From NCBI GenBank assembly GCA_022340715.1, contig JAJDNK010000027.1:1-43541 (forward strand): a stretch of 43,541 bases of DNA, written 5' to 3'. This document shows positions 34,345 through 43,171 of this stretch, piece by piece. Both the position numbers and the translations under genes were made by a program. This DNA comes from a bacterium BMS3Abin03 (lineage in GTDB: Bacteria > Bacteroidota > Ignavibacteria > Ignavibacteriales > Ignavibacteriaceae). The notes under the pieces were generated by a model. It ran no database searches. It saw only the letters and a list, made by a program, of their open reading frames with translations, and was not told the DNA's origin. Position 1 is the first letter of the stretch. The number at the start of each line of letters is the position of its first letter.

Positions 34345-35691
34345 TTAATTCCTGATTTGCTTCAATAGTTCTTTTGTTTTTTTCTTCATCAATTTTTCAT
34401 TGCTCCTGCTTTCAACATTCAATCTCACAATTGGTTCTGTGTTCGACATTCGCAGGTTAAATCTCCAGTCATCATATTCAACGGATAAACCATCAAGTTT
34501 ATCAATTTTGCCATCGGAATATTTATCTTCTAATTCTATTATTTTTTTAGCAGGTTCATCAATTGTTGAATTTATCTCTCCCGAACAAGGATAATTTTTA
34601 ATCATTTCGCCGACTAATTCGGAAAACTTTTTATTTTCTTCACTTATCAATTGCAGAACCAGTAAAAATGGAATCATGCCGCTATCTGAATAAGCATTTT
34701 CTCTGAAGTAATGATGCGCCGACATTTCCCCGCCGTAGATGGCATTTACTTCTCTCATCTTTGCTTTTATATAGGCGTGTCCGCTCTTAGAAACTACGGG
34801 TTCTCCACCTGCTTTTTTCACTACATCATAAGTGTTCCAAACTAAACGCGGATCATGTACAATTTTTTCACCGGGATTATTTTTGAGAATTGACTTTGCG
34901 AGTAAGCCCACAATGTAATAACCATCAATAAAATTTCCATGTTCATCAAAAAAGAAACAACGATCATAATCACCATCCCAGGCAACTCCAAGATCAGCTT
35001 CATTTTTGATTACCGCTTCTATTGTAGATTTACGATTTTCCGGCAGGAGTGGATTTGGAACACCGTTAGGAAATTTTGAATCCGGTTCAAAAAATACCTT
35101 TATCATCTTAATGGGAAGCTTATTTTCAATTGTATTTAAAGCAGGTCCCACACAACCATTTCCTGCATTTACAACCACTTTTAGAGGATTTATTTTCCCG
35201 GAATCGAAAAATTTATTTAGATGATCTATAAAATCACTCATTACATTTTCATTACCTGAGGTACCTCTTCTATCGCCAATTTTTCCCAATTCATTTTCGA
35301 TGATCATCTGTTCAACTTCGTTCAACCCGGAATCATACCCAACCGGAACAGAATTACGTTTTACAAATTTCATCCCGTTATATTCAGGTGGATTATGACT
35401 GGCGGTTATCATTATTCCTCCATCTGCATCAAAATAAGGTGTGGAATAGTAAACCATTTCAGTACCGCACAAACCGATATCGATCACATCAGCTCCGTTA
35501 TCATTAAGGCCGCGTTTCAATGCATCTGAAATTTCATTTGAAGATTCTCTTACATCGTGTCCGACTACAACTTTCCCGGCATTTATCAAAGCTGAATAAG
35601 CCCTTCCAATTTTATACGCAAGGTCGGTATTTAATTCACCGGGCACTTTACCCCTTATGTCGTAGGCTTTGAATCCTGTGATTTTTGGCAT
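34345..35691 (-). CDS. Phosphomannomutase/phosphoglucomutase
   Basis: The 448-residue product is an alpha-D-phosphohexomutase. S98 in MITASHNPPEYNGMKF is the phosphoserine. The metal loop is DGDYDR with D239, D241 and D243. GGEMSAHHYFREN is the sugar-binding loop of the bacterial PMM/PGM (AlgC) type, and the final domain has the RMSNTEPIVRLNVE phosphate-binding loop. It interconverts mannose or glucose 1- and 6-phosphates, feeding GDP-mannose and other surface-sugar precursors. All four domains are intact. ATG 35691 gives the normal start, PKITGFKAYDIRG. Confidence 0.94.
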   Translation of the reverse strand: MPKITGFKAYDIRGKVPGELNTDLAYKIGRAYSALINAGKVVVGHDVRESSNEISDALKRGLNDNGADVIDIGLCGTEMVYYSTPYFDADGGIMITASHNPPEYNGMKFVKRNSVPVGYDSGLNEVEQMIIENELGKIGDRRGTSGNENVMSDFIDHLNKFFDSGKINPLKVVVNAGNGCVGPALNTIENKLPIKMIKVFFEPDSKFPNGVPNPLLPENRKSTIEAVIKNEADLGVAWDGDYDRCFFFDEHGNFIDGYYIVGLLAKSILKNNPGEKIVHDPRLVWNTYDVVKKAGGEPVVSKSGHAYIKAKMREVNAIYGGEMSAHHYFRENAYSDSGMIPFLLVLQLISEENKKFSELVGEMIKNYPCSGEINSTIDEPAKKIIELEDKYSDGKIDKLDGLSVEYDDWRFNLRMSNTEPIVRLNVESRSNEKLMKKKTKELLKQIRN

Positions 35692-35907
35692 TTATAAGCT
35701 CCATTTTTAAAGATTCTGAATTTTATTGATAAAAAAATCGTGTATAACTAATTGTATTTTCCTGACCCCAGTAAAGCAATATGTTTACACCTTCTAATTT
35801 ACAAATTGAAAAATAGTCATACTGGTTTTCAGAAAAAATTGGTTAGAGAATATTTTTTCAATGGACTTTTTAAATTTAACTTTTTACATTGGTAACACTA
35901 ATTATTC

Positions 35908-36228
35908 GTGGAGAGAGATATCGAAAATACTGATACTGTAAAGTGGCACTTCGCTAAATGCAACAACTCAAAATGTAACTCAATCTTCCTTGTTAATCCT
36001 AAGGAAAAACCAGGTGAACTTGGTTACATTTGTCCGGACTGCAGCGCCAAAACAACTACATCTCATGTTGTTCAATGTTCAAGCTGTAGAACAATTCTGA
36101 ATTTTGTAAGGGCATCTTCCAATGAAGAAAAAGTTGTTTTCAACGTACCTAAATGTTCGCATTGTATAGGTACAGTTGAGGATGAATGGGAGATTGAACC
36201 CCTATATCAGCCGGATTCATACATTTAG
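35908..36228 (+). CDS. Small protein with two zinc-ribbon-like cysteine sets, unknown function
   Basis: The 106-residue product has eight cysteines in four pairs: C18/C23, C42/C45, C57/C60 and C83/C86, enough for two zinc sites. H15 and H53 lie close to the first and third pairs. The protein is otherwise mildly acidic and has no signal peptide, so it is probably cytoplasmic. The first available start is GTG at 35908 and no strong ribosome binding site is visible, so the N-terminus is uncertain. It stands alone between minus-strand genes. I do not recognise a named family. Confidence 0.65.
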   Translation: MERDIENTDTVKWHFAKCNNSKCNSIFLVNPKEKPGELGYICPDCSAKTTTSHVVQCSSCRTILNFVRASSNEEKVVFNVPKCSHCIGTVEDEWEIEPLYQPDSYI

Positions 36229-36410
36229 TACTTGATCACTGATTAGCTAAAAATATTGATTTATTCTTGATTGAGGGCGTTTTTTACTCACAGGAATGTT
36301 TAATCTAATAGTTTTTTACCGGGAATAATTCTAGCCTCGAAAAGAGAAGATCTGTTTTAATGAACCTTTTCCGGTATGAACAATTCCGAATTAAAGTAAT
36401 AGTGTTTTCC

Positions 36411-36959
36411 TCAGATAGAATAGTTAAGATAAAAATGGAATGACGAATACTGGGCAAGTGTATTGTTAAAGGTAATCCCATATTCTATTCCAGCCCCAAC
36501 CTTAAATCCTTCCAGATTAAAACCACGTAAATCCCATCCGCCGGATAATGATAATACAACTCCGTAGCTCCACGAATTAGTATCACTAAATGTTCTGTCA
36601 TTAAGAGTAAGAAGACCGAATCCTTCTTCTAAAAATATATGATTTTCAAAATACTGGGTTGTTATCCCTTTTAAACTAATTCCCCATAAATAAGGATAAT
36701 ACGGCTTTCTTGTGTTAGGTAAAATAGCATCAAAATCTCTTGCATAAATTATACTTAATCTTGGAGTTACTTCGAGGAATAAGACAGTATTCGTTTCAAG
36801 AAAAGCCGAAGCTGTAAAAGTTCCTATTGAGAGAGATTGCCCTTTTATCGTTCCACCGCCTAGGAATCCGCCTGCACCAACTCTCATTTGTGCGAAAGAA
36901 AATGACGTAAGCAAAAACACAATTAATGTTATTTTGATTGGGATACTAACAGTTTTCAT
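36411..36959 (-). CDS. Small outer-membrane beta-barrel-like protein
   Basis: The 182-residue product has a signal peptide ending LTSFSFAQ, then alternating glycine, aromatic and polar strands typical of small 8-strand barrels (RVGAGGFLGGGT, LFLEVTPRLSIIYARDF, FKVGAGIEYGITF, SSFHFYLNYSI). The C-terminus ends in NYSI, not Phe. No enzymatic motif is seen. It is transcribed alone, facing the zinc ribbon gene across a 182-base gap in which I see no gene and no clear terminator. Function unknown. Confidence 0.7.
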   Translation of the reverse strand: MKTVSIPIKITLIVFLLTSFSFAQMRVGAGGFLGGGTIKGQSLSIGTFTASAFLETNTVLFLEVTPRLSIIYARDFDAILPNTRKPYYPYLWGISLKGITTQYFENHIFLEEGFGLLTLNDRTFSDTNSWSYGVVLSLSGGWDLRGFNLEGFKVGAGIEYGITFNNTLAQYSSFHFYLNYSI

Positions 36960-37060
36960 TTAATTTTCTGAAATTAATTCATATAAATTCTTCAATACAA
37001 AGCTAAAGAAATATTTTCAATGAAAATAGAAAGCTTTCTTCACAAACTAAAAACAAAAAG

Positions 37061-37402
37061 ATGGTTATGAGCAAAAAATCGGAAATAAAGATAACCGTTG
37101 TTCTGGATGATAAAAACAATCCTGAAAAGATAGAATGGGGAGCAACCGATGCACAATTTGAAGGTGTTAAACCTGCAAAGACTTTACTGCTATCATTTTG
37201 GGATGAAAAAGAAAATATTACTCTGGGAATTGATCTCTGGACGAAAGAAATGACTATTAATGATATGAATATTCATTTTTACCAGGTTTTATTGAAACTT
37301 GCAGACACATTTGAAAGATCAACAAAAAATAAAAATGTTGCAGATATGATAAGAAAATTCGGAAGTGATCTTGCTGAAAAACTCGAATTATCTGTTAAAT
37401 AA
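37061..37402 (+). CDS. gldC: GldC-like protein
   Basis: The 113-residue product matches GldC: KKSEIKITVVLDDKNNPEKIEWGATDAQ at the N-terminus, LLLSFWDEKENITLGIDLWTKEM in the middle, and FYQVLLKLADTFERST near the end. GldC was found through gliding mutants of Flavobacterium, but GldC homologues occur in non-gliding members of the group as well. No other gld or T9SS gene is in this window. ATG at 37061 or 37067 could be the start. It is a single gene converging with a DinB-like gene. Confidence 0.85.
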   Translation: MVMSKKSEIKITVVLDDKNNPEKIEWGATDAQFEGVKPAKTLLLSFWDEKENITLGIDLWTKEMTINDMNIHFYQVLLKLADTFERSTKNKNVADMIRKFGSDLAEKLELSVK

Positions 37403-37419
37403 AAAGTGATTCGGAATTT

Positions 37420-37947
37420 CTACGTTTTAGCTCTTTTTCCCTTATCGGCATTTAGATTGTATTGCTCACTTTCTCCACGTGGAATTGACAATGATCTCCA
37501 GTTTTTTCCTGCAATCATTTTTGCTATAAAAACGATTTGACCCACATGATAACTTAAATGAGCTAAAGACCGGTGTAAGGCTTCTGCCACCGTAATATCC
37601 TTGCCCCTGATCGTATTCATCTTTTCCAGATCATTATCTGTGAGGGCATTTATTGAATTAAGAAGCACATTCCATCCTTCATTCCACTTTTTAATCAGAT
37701 CATTCCTGGAAAGATTTCTTTCTTCGAATTCAGTATCGCGTTTCCTCCAGGTTTTTTCACCATCGGAAGTTAGAAAATCAGTAAATCTTGATTTTAAATT
37801 ACCTGAAATATGACAAACAATAACGGAGATTGAATTACTATCATCACCATATAATTTATTCAATCCTTCTTCAGATATCTGCTCAAAAGCTCCTTCAGCA
37901 AGAACTTTGTAACGCAAGTACTCAGACTTTATGGATTCAATTATCAT
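37420..37947 (-). CDS. DinB/YfiT-like protein (DUF1572)
   Basis: The 175-residue product is a four-helix-bundle protein with a likely metal triad H46, H130 and H134 (CHISGN; LAHLSYHVGQI). The segments NSISVIVCHISGNLKSRF and WRKRDTEFEER are characteristic of the DUF1572 group. Some DinB-type proteins are thiol transferases, but the role of this group is unknown. It lies upstream of convergent gldC and 53 bases downstream of the sorbosone-dehydrogenase-like gene on the same strand. Confidence 0.85.
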   Translation of the reverse strand: MIIESIKSEYLRYKVLAEGAFEQISEEGLNKLYGDDSNSISVIVCHISGNLKSRFTDFLTSDGEKTWRKRDTEFEERNLSRNDLIKKWNEGWNVLLNSINALTDNDLEKMNTIRGKDITVAEALHRSLAHLSYHVGQIVFIAKMIAGKNWRSLSIPRGESEQYNLNADKGKRAKT

Positions 37948-38000
37948 TAGTCCTCACTATTATTGAAAATTGTAAACTATTCGAACAAATTTTATAAGAA

Positions 38001-39122
38001 TTAATCTTCATAAGTAATTCTATAAATTTTACCGCCAAAATCATCAGAAACCAGCAGGGAGCCATCGTGCATTTGCTGAACATCTACCGGTCTTCCCGAA
38101 ACACTTTCTCCTTGAAGCCAGCCTGAAGCAAAAACTTCATAGCTCGTAGCAGTGCTTCCGTTTAATTTAACAACGGTAATTCTGTATCCTATTTTTTTAC
38201 TTCTGTTCCAGCTTCCATGTTCGGCTATAAAGATCTGATTTTTGTATTCTTCGGGGAACATGTCTCCCGTATAAAATCTCATTCCCAGAGAAGCTACATG
38301 AGGACCGAGTTCTTGCTTTGGTAATGTAAACTCGGAAGCAGAATGTCCTTTTCCGTATTCCGGATCCGGAATGTTTTTTCCGAACCAGTATGGAAATCCA
38401 AAATCTAATCCTTTTTCAGGCGCACAGTTTAATTCATCCGGGGGAATATCATCACCAAGCATATCTCTTCCATTATCTGTAAACCAGAGATTGTGTGTTA
38501 TAGGATTCCAGTCGAAGCCAACGGTGTTGCGTATTCCATGTGCAAATATTTCGAAATCAGAACCATCCGGCTTCATTCTTGTGATCGATGCAAACCTGGG
38601 ATCGGCTGAAAGACACACATTGCAGGGTGCACCAATTGGGACATATAGTTTTCCATCGGGACCAAAGCAAATAAATTTCCAGCCATGATGAGTTTCTGTC
38701 GGTAGATCGTCTTTAATTATTACAGGTGTTGGTTTATTTCTGAATGTTTTCGAAATATTTTCAAATTTTAAGATTCTACTCACTTCAGCCACATAAAGGT
38801 CACCATCTTTCAGGGCAACCCCGTTTGGCATATTTAATCCCGATGCAATTGTAACAACCTCATCGGCTATGAAATCGTTATTATTATCGATCACGGCATA
38901 AACGTTTCCCTCGTTTCTTGTACCAACATATAGTATTCCATCTTCACCTAATGCCATTGAACGGGCATTAGGAACATCAGCATAAGTGCTGATTTTGAAT
39001 CCGGGAGGGAGAGAAATATCACTATTATCATTCAGCGGCCCATTATTGTTATTACATACTGTAAAAGCAACTGGGAAAATAACGAGGGAAATCAGTAGTA
39101 AGATGCGGTTCATCTTTTTCAT
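38001..39122 (-). CDS. Secreted sorbosone/glucose dehydrogenase-like beta-propeller
   Basis: The 373-residue product has a signal peptide and then six-blade propeller segments of the PQQ-glucose/sorbosone dehydrogenase family: ISTYADVPNARSMALGEDGILYVGTR, YVAEVSRILKF, TETHHGWKFICFGPDGKLYVPIGAPCNVC, and IFAHGIRNTVGFDWNP. The end of the signal (AFTVC) is not a canonical lipobox, so lipid attachment is unclear. Members without proven activity are common, so cofactor and substrate are not assigned. The gene begins six bases after the GH3-fusion stop and is probably co-transcribed with the cell-wall cluster. Confidence 0.85.
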   Translation of the reverse strand: MKKMNRILLLISLVIFPVAFTVCNNNNGPLNDNSDISLPPGFKISTYADVPNARSMALGEDGILYVGTRNEGNVYAVIDNNNDFIADEVVTIASGLNMPNGVALKDGDLYVAEVSRILKFENISKTFRNKPTPVIIKDDLPTETHHGWKFICFGPDGKLYVPIGAPCNVCLSADPRFASITRMKPDGSDFEIFAHGIRNTVGFDWNPITHNLWFTDNGRDMLGDDIPPDELNCAPEKGLDFGFPYWFGKNIPDPEYGKGHSASEFTLPKQELGPHVASLGMRFYTGDMFPEEYKNQIFIAEHGSWNRSKKIGYRITVVKLNGSTATSYEVFASGWLQGESVSGRPVDVQQMHDGSLLVSDDFGGKIYRITYED

Positions 39123-39127
39123 AGTTG

Positions 39128-41977
39128 TTACCTTTCATCTATAATTTTTACAATTTCACACTTTAGCTTTGTTATAAATGCATTCATACTTTCATTGTCT
39201 GAATCAGACAATAAAATAAAAAATAATTTTTTATCATTATCAATCCACATTGAACATTCATTATCCGAATTAAAACCAAAGCTGCTTTTCCAAGCATCTC
39301 TGCAATCAACTGAATTGTTAACAACTGTTTGCCATCCGGTATAAGATACCGGCAATTGCAATGAAGTAACGTTTTTTATTGAGGAAGCTAAGATATACTG
39401 TTTACCGTTGTAATATCCGTTCTGGATAAACATTTGTGCAAGTACTGCAAGATTTTCTGTGTTTGAATTTAGATCCTCAGATCCTGTAAATCCATCCAAA
39501 ATGTTTTTTAATATTTCTGTTTTTGTTATGGATTTACCATAACGGAATCCATCCGTACCCAAAAGACTATTCGAAATATTTTTCCCAATTGTTTTTGAAA
39601 TGAAAGTATTTATCATTCCAAGTGGCTTAAATAGTCTTTCGTTTAGAAAATCGAAGAGATTTTTACCACTCATACGTTCAATCAAGTACTGAAGAACGAT
39701 ATCATTCATTATGCTGTAACGTCGGTTCGTTCCGGTTACATATTCAAGTTTGGAATTAGCAATCGCATCAATTAGCTGGGACTTATTCCAGTTTATACCG
39801 AGTGAATCGAATTCACTTCCAAATCCGGAATTGTGCATTAACAGATTTTTTATAGTAATACTTTGCTTATCAGTATTTCTGAATATTGGAATGTAAGAAC
39901 TAACTTTATCATCTATCGATATTAGACTATCATCGATTAGCAGCATTACTGCCGAAGTTAATGTCAGTGGGGCAGTAAGACTACCGATGTTATAAGTTTT
40001 ATTAGTAATCAGGCTATCCGGTATGCTAGTTTTATTTTTATCGAATGCATTCTGATAAACGATATTTCCGTTGTGTCCAATACATAAATTAAAATTCGTA
40101 ACCTTATGTGTTTCTGAAAAGCTGTTAATAACAGAATTAATCTGGCTGAGTAAATCACCATCGATTTTTTTACTGAGCTTTGTTTCCCTTAATTTATTCA
40201 TTTCAATGCCCGAACCGATTTGATATTTTGTTTTTGGAATAGAAACCGGGAGTTTTCCTTTTATGTATGACTCACCAAGAATTGCCTTAAGACTTGCATT
40301 TTGTGAAGAATAAGAAAAACTATATGCATTAATATAGGTAGTAGCTTTTGGCAGCGAAGATAAAATATAAGGGCTTTTAAAGCTAATTATCACTGCTGAT
40401 GGGGATAATCTTAGAATTCTATTTATAAAGCTAATCTGCTCATTTCTTGTTCTTTCATCTTTTTCTTTGTTTGGTACATCGATGAAAATCGGTAGCAGAA
40501 TCAGGTCAGAATTTTTAACTGAAGAATAAACGCTGTTGTATTCAGAGCGTCTGCTGTTATTATTTAGTAAGTAAGTGTTTATATCTGTAAATCGCTTGTC
40601 CAGAATATCCTGAAAATATCTGGCAGTTTCGTCACCTTTGCCATCAGTTACAGTAATACAGGCAACTTTTTTATACTTTGAAAAATCCACTGGAAGAATT
40701 CCCGCATCATTTTTTAGTAATGTTATAGATTGCCCGGCAATCATTTCTGCAAGTTGTTTATGATAGAGGTTGTTTACCGAATCTATAATTTCATCGGTTG
40801 TAAGTTTATTAGCATTCCTGATTTTCAACCATCTTTTTGCTGAAAGAATTTTCCTTACACTTCTATCAATCCGTCCTTCAGATATCTGACCAGAATTAAC
40901 TGCATTATAAATTATTCTAATCGCGCTTGCTGGATCAGGAGGCATTAAAATAATATCGTTTCCCGCATTTACTGCAAGTACAATAGCTGCCTCCATTTCA
41001 TAAAGATTTGTAATGGCTTCCATATTAAAAGCATCTGTAACTATCAATCCGTCAAATCCTAATTGATTCTGCAGTAAACCTGTAACTATTTTTCCTGAGA
41101 GACTTGCCGGAAGTGTATCGAGTGATGGTATTTCGAGATGTCCAACCATAATTGAGCGCAATCCATATTTAATTGCATTAATGAAAGGAAATAGCTCATT
41201 GCTGTAAAGATTTTGTAATGATCCATTAATCATAGGGAGATCTGTATGTGAATCTATTTCTGTATTGCCATGTCCGGGAAAATGTTTTGCAGTTGCTATA
41301 ATTCCGCCGTGTCTTGTTCCCAGAATAAAAGATGAAGCAAGTTCCGAAACCGTATACTTACTCTCAGAGAATGAACGTAAATTAATTACGGGATTGAGAT
41401 AATTATTGTTGATATCAAGAATGGGAGCAAAATTCTGATTAACACCTATCAATTTTGATTCTTCTGCAATCGCTCTTCCCGCTAAGTAAGCAAAATAAGA
41501 ATTGAGAGTTGCACCTATTGCCATCGCATGCGGAAATTCCAGTGCATCATCAATTCGTTCTCCTAAGCCTCTTTCGTAATCTGCGGAAATAAGAAGTGGA
41601 ATATCGGATGAACTTTGAGCCTTTTTTATAAATTCGATCTCCTGTCTTAGTGTTCCCTGGAACATAATTAATCCGCCGATTTTATCTTTTCTTATCAGAA
41701 CAAAAATGCTGTCATAATCAGGAGAGTAAGGATTGAGTGAAGTTTCAAATACAGGGGCCATAATCATTTGAGCACACTTTTCATAAAGACTCATCGATAA
41801 AATTTTATCTTCGATCCATTCTTTATCATCTTCGGTAATGGGAAATACTGAGGGATATTTATAAGTCTTCCCGGAATTGTGGGATAATAATCTATTCGGG
41901 TTTCCTAAACCTATAAAAAGGAACATAATGGCCGTAAACAACAAGAACACAAAATTATATATCTTGAACTTTTTCAA
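39128..41977 (-). CDS. GH3 beta-N-acetylhexosaminidase-like enzyme fused to a degenerate serine hydrolase domain
   Basis: The 949-residue product has a signal anchor, then a GH3 domain (about 50-390) of NagZ type: KHFPGHGNTEIDSH (231-244) holds the His-based acid/base loop and D315 in LIVTDAF is the nucleophile. Residues about 400-600 are the GH3 C-terminal-like domain. Residues about 600-949 are a beta-lactamase/S12-like fold (NLLMHNSGFGSEF; FKPLGMINTFI). There the motifs are broken: SLTK reads SLTA (S666, A669), the Y-S-N/D motif reads YSI at 754-756, and HTG is replaced by FNS (GFNSDNECSMW). The domain is therefore likely non-catalytic. It lies after an AmpG-like permease and an intact serine hydrolase. 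Confidence 0.88.
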   Translation of the reverse strand: MKKFKIYNFVFLLFTAIMFLFIGLGNPNRLLSHNSGKTYKYPSVFPITEDDKEWIEDKILSMSLYEKCAQMIMAPVFETSLNPYSPDYDSIFVLIRKDKIGGLIMFQGTLRQEIEFIKKAQSSSDIPLLISADYERGLGERIDDALEFPHAMAIGATLNSYFAYLAGRAIAEESKLIGVNQNFAPILDINNNYLNPVINLRSFSESKYTVSELASSFILGTRHGGIIATAKHFPGHGNTEIDSHTDLPMINGSLQNLYSNELFPFINAIKYGLRSIMVGHLEIPSLDTLPASLSGKIVTGLLQNQLGFDGLIVTDAFNMEAITNLYEMEAAIVLAVNAGNDIILMPPDPASAIRIIYNAVNSGQISEGRIDRSVRKILSAKRWLKIRNANKLTTDEIIDSVNNLYHKQLAEMIAGQSITLLKNDAGILPVDFSKYKKVACITVTDGKGDETARYFQDILDKRFTDINTYLLNNNSRRSEYNSVYSSVKNSDLILLPIFIDVPNKEKDERTRNEQISFINRILRLSPSAVIISFKSPYILSSLPKATTYINAYSFSYSSQNASLKAILGESYIKGKLPVSIPKTKYQIGSGIEMNKLRETKLSKKIDGDLLSQINSVINSFSETHKVTNFNLCIGHNGNIVYQNAFDKNKTSIPDSLITNKTYNIGSLTAPLTLTSAVMLLIDDSLISIDDKVSSYIPIFRNTDKQSITIKNLLMHNSGFGSEFDSLGINWNKSQLIDAIANSKLEYVTGTNRRYSIMNDIVLQYLIERMSGKNLFDFLNERLFKPLGMINTFISKTIGKNISNSLLGTDGFRYGKSITKTEILKNILDGFTGSEDLNSNTENLAVLAQMFIQNGYYNGKQYILASSIKNVTSLQLPVSYTGWQTVVNNSVDCRDAWKSSFGFNSDNECSMWIDNDKKLFFILLSDSDNESMNAFITKLKCEIVKIIDER

Positions 41978-42028
41978 TGCCCTCGGGAAAAATTAAAATT
42001 AAGATGATGTGAATATAAGGATAGAAAA

Positions 42029-43171
42029 TTAATCGGTTAATTCAATTATAAGGTTATGAAGTTCAGGACGGATTTCGGAAATCTTGTGATTTTCTCTTGT
42101 TGGGTAAACCCTGTTTGTAAGAAAGATCACATAGAGATTTCGGGATGGATCAACCCAGACTGAAGTTCCGGTAAAACCCGTATGCCCAAATGAAGACATT
42201 GAAAATAAATCGCCAGCAGTAGAATTTTCTTCAGATTTTGTATCCCAACCCAAAGCTCTCGTTGATAGATCGGAATATTTTATCGTGAAAAGTTTTATGG
42301 TTTCTGGTTCTATAAACTGCTTTCTTTCAAATATCCCTTTGTTCAACAGAACATTAATTAATTTTGAAATGTCTTCGGCAGTGGAGAATAGACCTGCATG
42401 ACCAGCAACTCCATTTAAAAGGGAAGCCGTTTCATCGTGAACTTCTCCCCATATCAATCTGTGACGCCAGTAATCATCAACCTCTGTTGGAGCGATTTTA
42501 TATTTCAGTGAATCAGGTGGATTAAAATATGTCGATGTCATTCCAAGCGGAATAAAAATATTTTCTTTACAAAAATCATTAAGACTTTTTCCAGCGGCCT
42601 TTTCAATGATTTTTCCCATCACAATCATTCCAAGATCGGAATAAACTGTTTCTGTTCCAGTTTTATGAGAAAGTTTACATGAATATATTTTGTCCAATAC
42701 CTCTTTTGCATCGGTGTTAGTTTTATAAAATCGAATAAAGGCTGGAAGCCCGCTGTTGTGAAGCAGAAGATTCTTTATAGTGATATCTTCTTTCCCGTTA
42801 TTTCCAAACTCAGGAATATATTTTGAAACTAGGTCATCAAGTGAAAATAATTTCTTATCGTAACACAACATTGTTGCAGTTGTAGTTGCAATAACTTTGG
42901 TTAATGAAGCAAGATCGTAAATAGTATTTTTTGTAACTATGGTTGAGGTATCGTTATAAGTTAAATGTCCAAATCCTTTTTCATAAATGATTTTATCATT
43001 TTTAGAAATCAGAACAACTGCCCCGGGAAAAGCTTTATCTTCGATTGAAGAATTTATTAACGAATCTATTCTTGAAAAATCAGGATGTTTATTCTGAGAT
43101 TTGCAGGAAACAAATCCTAAAAGGAAGAAGGTTAATAAAAGAGCAGAATATTTTGAAAAGTACTTAAACAT
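42029..43171 (-). CDS. Serine hydrolase lipoprotein (class C beta-lactamase-like)
   Basis: The 380-residue product has a lipoprotein signal ending FVSC (C23) and an S12-type fold with all three motifs: SLTK (S89, K92), YSD (Y177) and HTG (H330-G332, in SSFGHTGFTG). WGEVHDETASLLNGVAGHAGLFS is a signature shared with esterase- and DD-peptidase-like members. It may cleave D-Ala-containing peptides or esters; a beta-lactamase role is not implied. Its ATG overlaps the permease gene by eight bases, so it is in one operon with the AmpG-like gene and probably with the GH3 fusion. Confidence 0.92.
   Translation of the reverse strand: MFKYFSKYSALLLTFFLLGFVSCKSQNKHPDFSRIDSLINSSIEDKAFPGAVVLISKNDKIIYEKGFGHLTYNDTSTIVTKNTIYDLASLTKVIATTTATMLCYDKKLFSLDDLVSKYIPEFGNNGKEDITIKNLLLHNSGLPAFIRFYKTNTDAKEVLDKIYSCKLSHKTGTETVYSDLGMIVMGKIIEKAAGKSLNDFCKENIFIPLGMTSTYFNPPDSLKYKIAPTEVDDYWRHRLIWGEVHDETASLLNGVAGHAGLFSTAEDISKLINVLLNKGIFERKQFIEPETIKLFTIKYSDLSTRALGWDTKSEENSTAGDLFSMSSFGHTGFTGTSVWVDPSRNLYVIFLTNRVYPTRENHKISEIRPELHNLIIELTD

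Noticed and set aside
35692-35907. Possible small gene between the phosphohexomutase and the zinc-ribbon gene
   Set aside because: Only very short frames without SD; the AT-rich sequence shows no coding pattern.
36229-36410. Imperfect inverted GGAAT/ATTCC repeats between zinc-ribbon and barrel genes
   Set aside because: Short and far apart with many mismatches; no stable hairpin or terminator.
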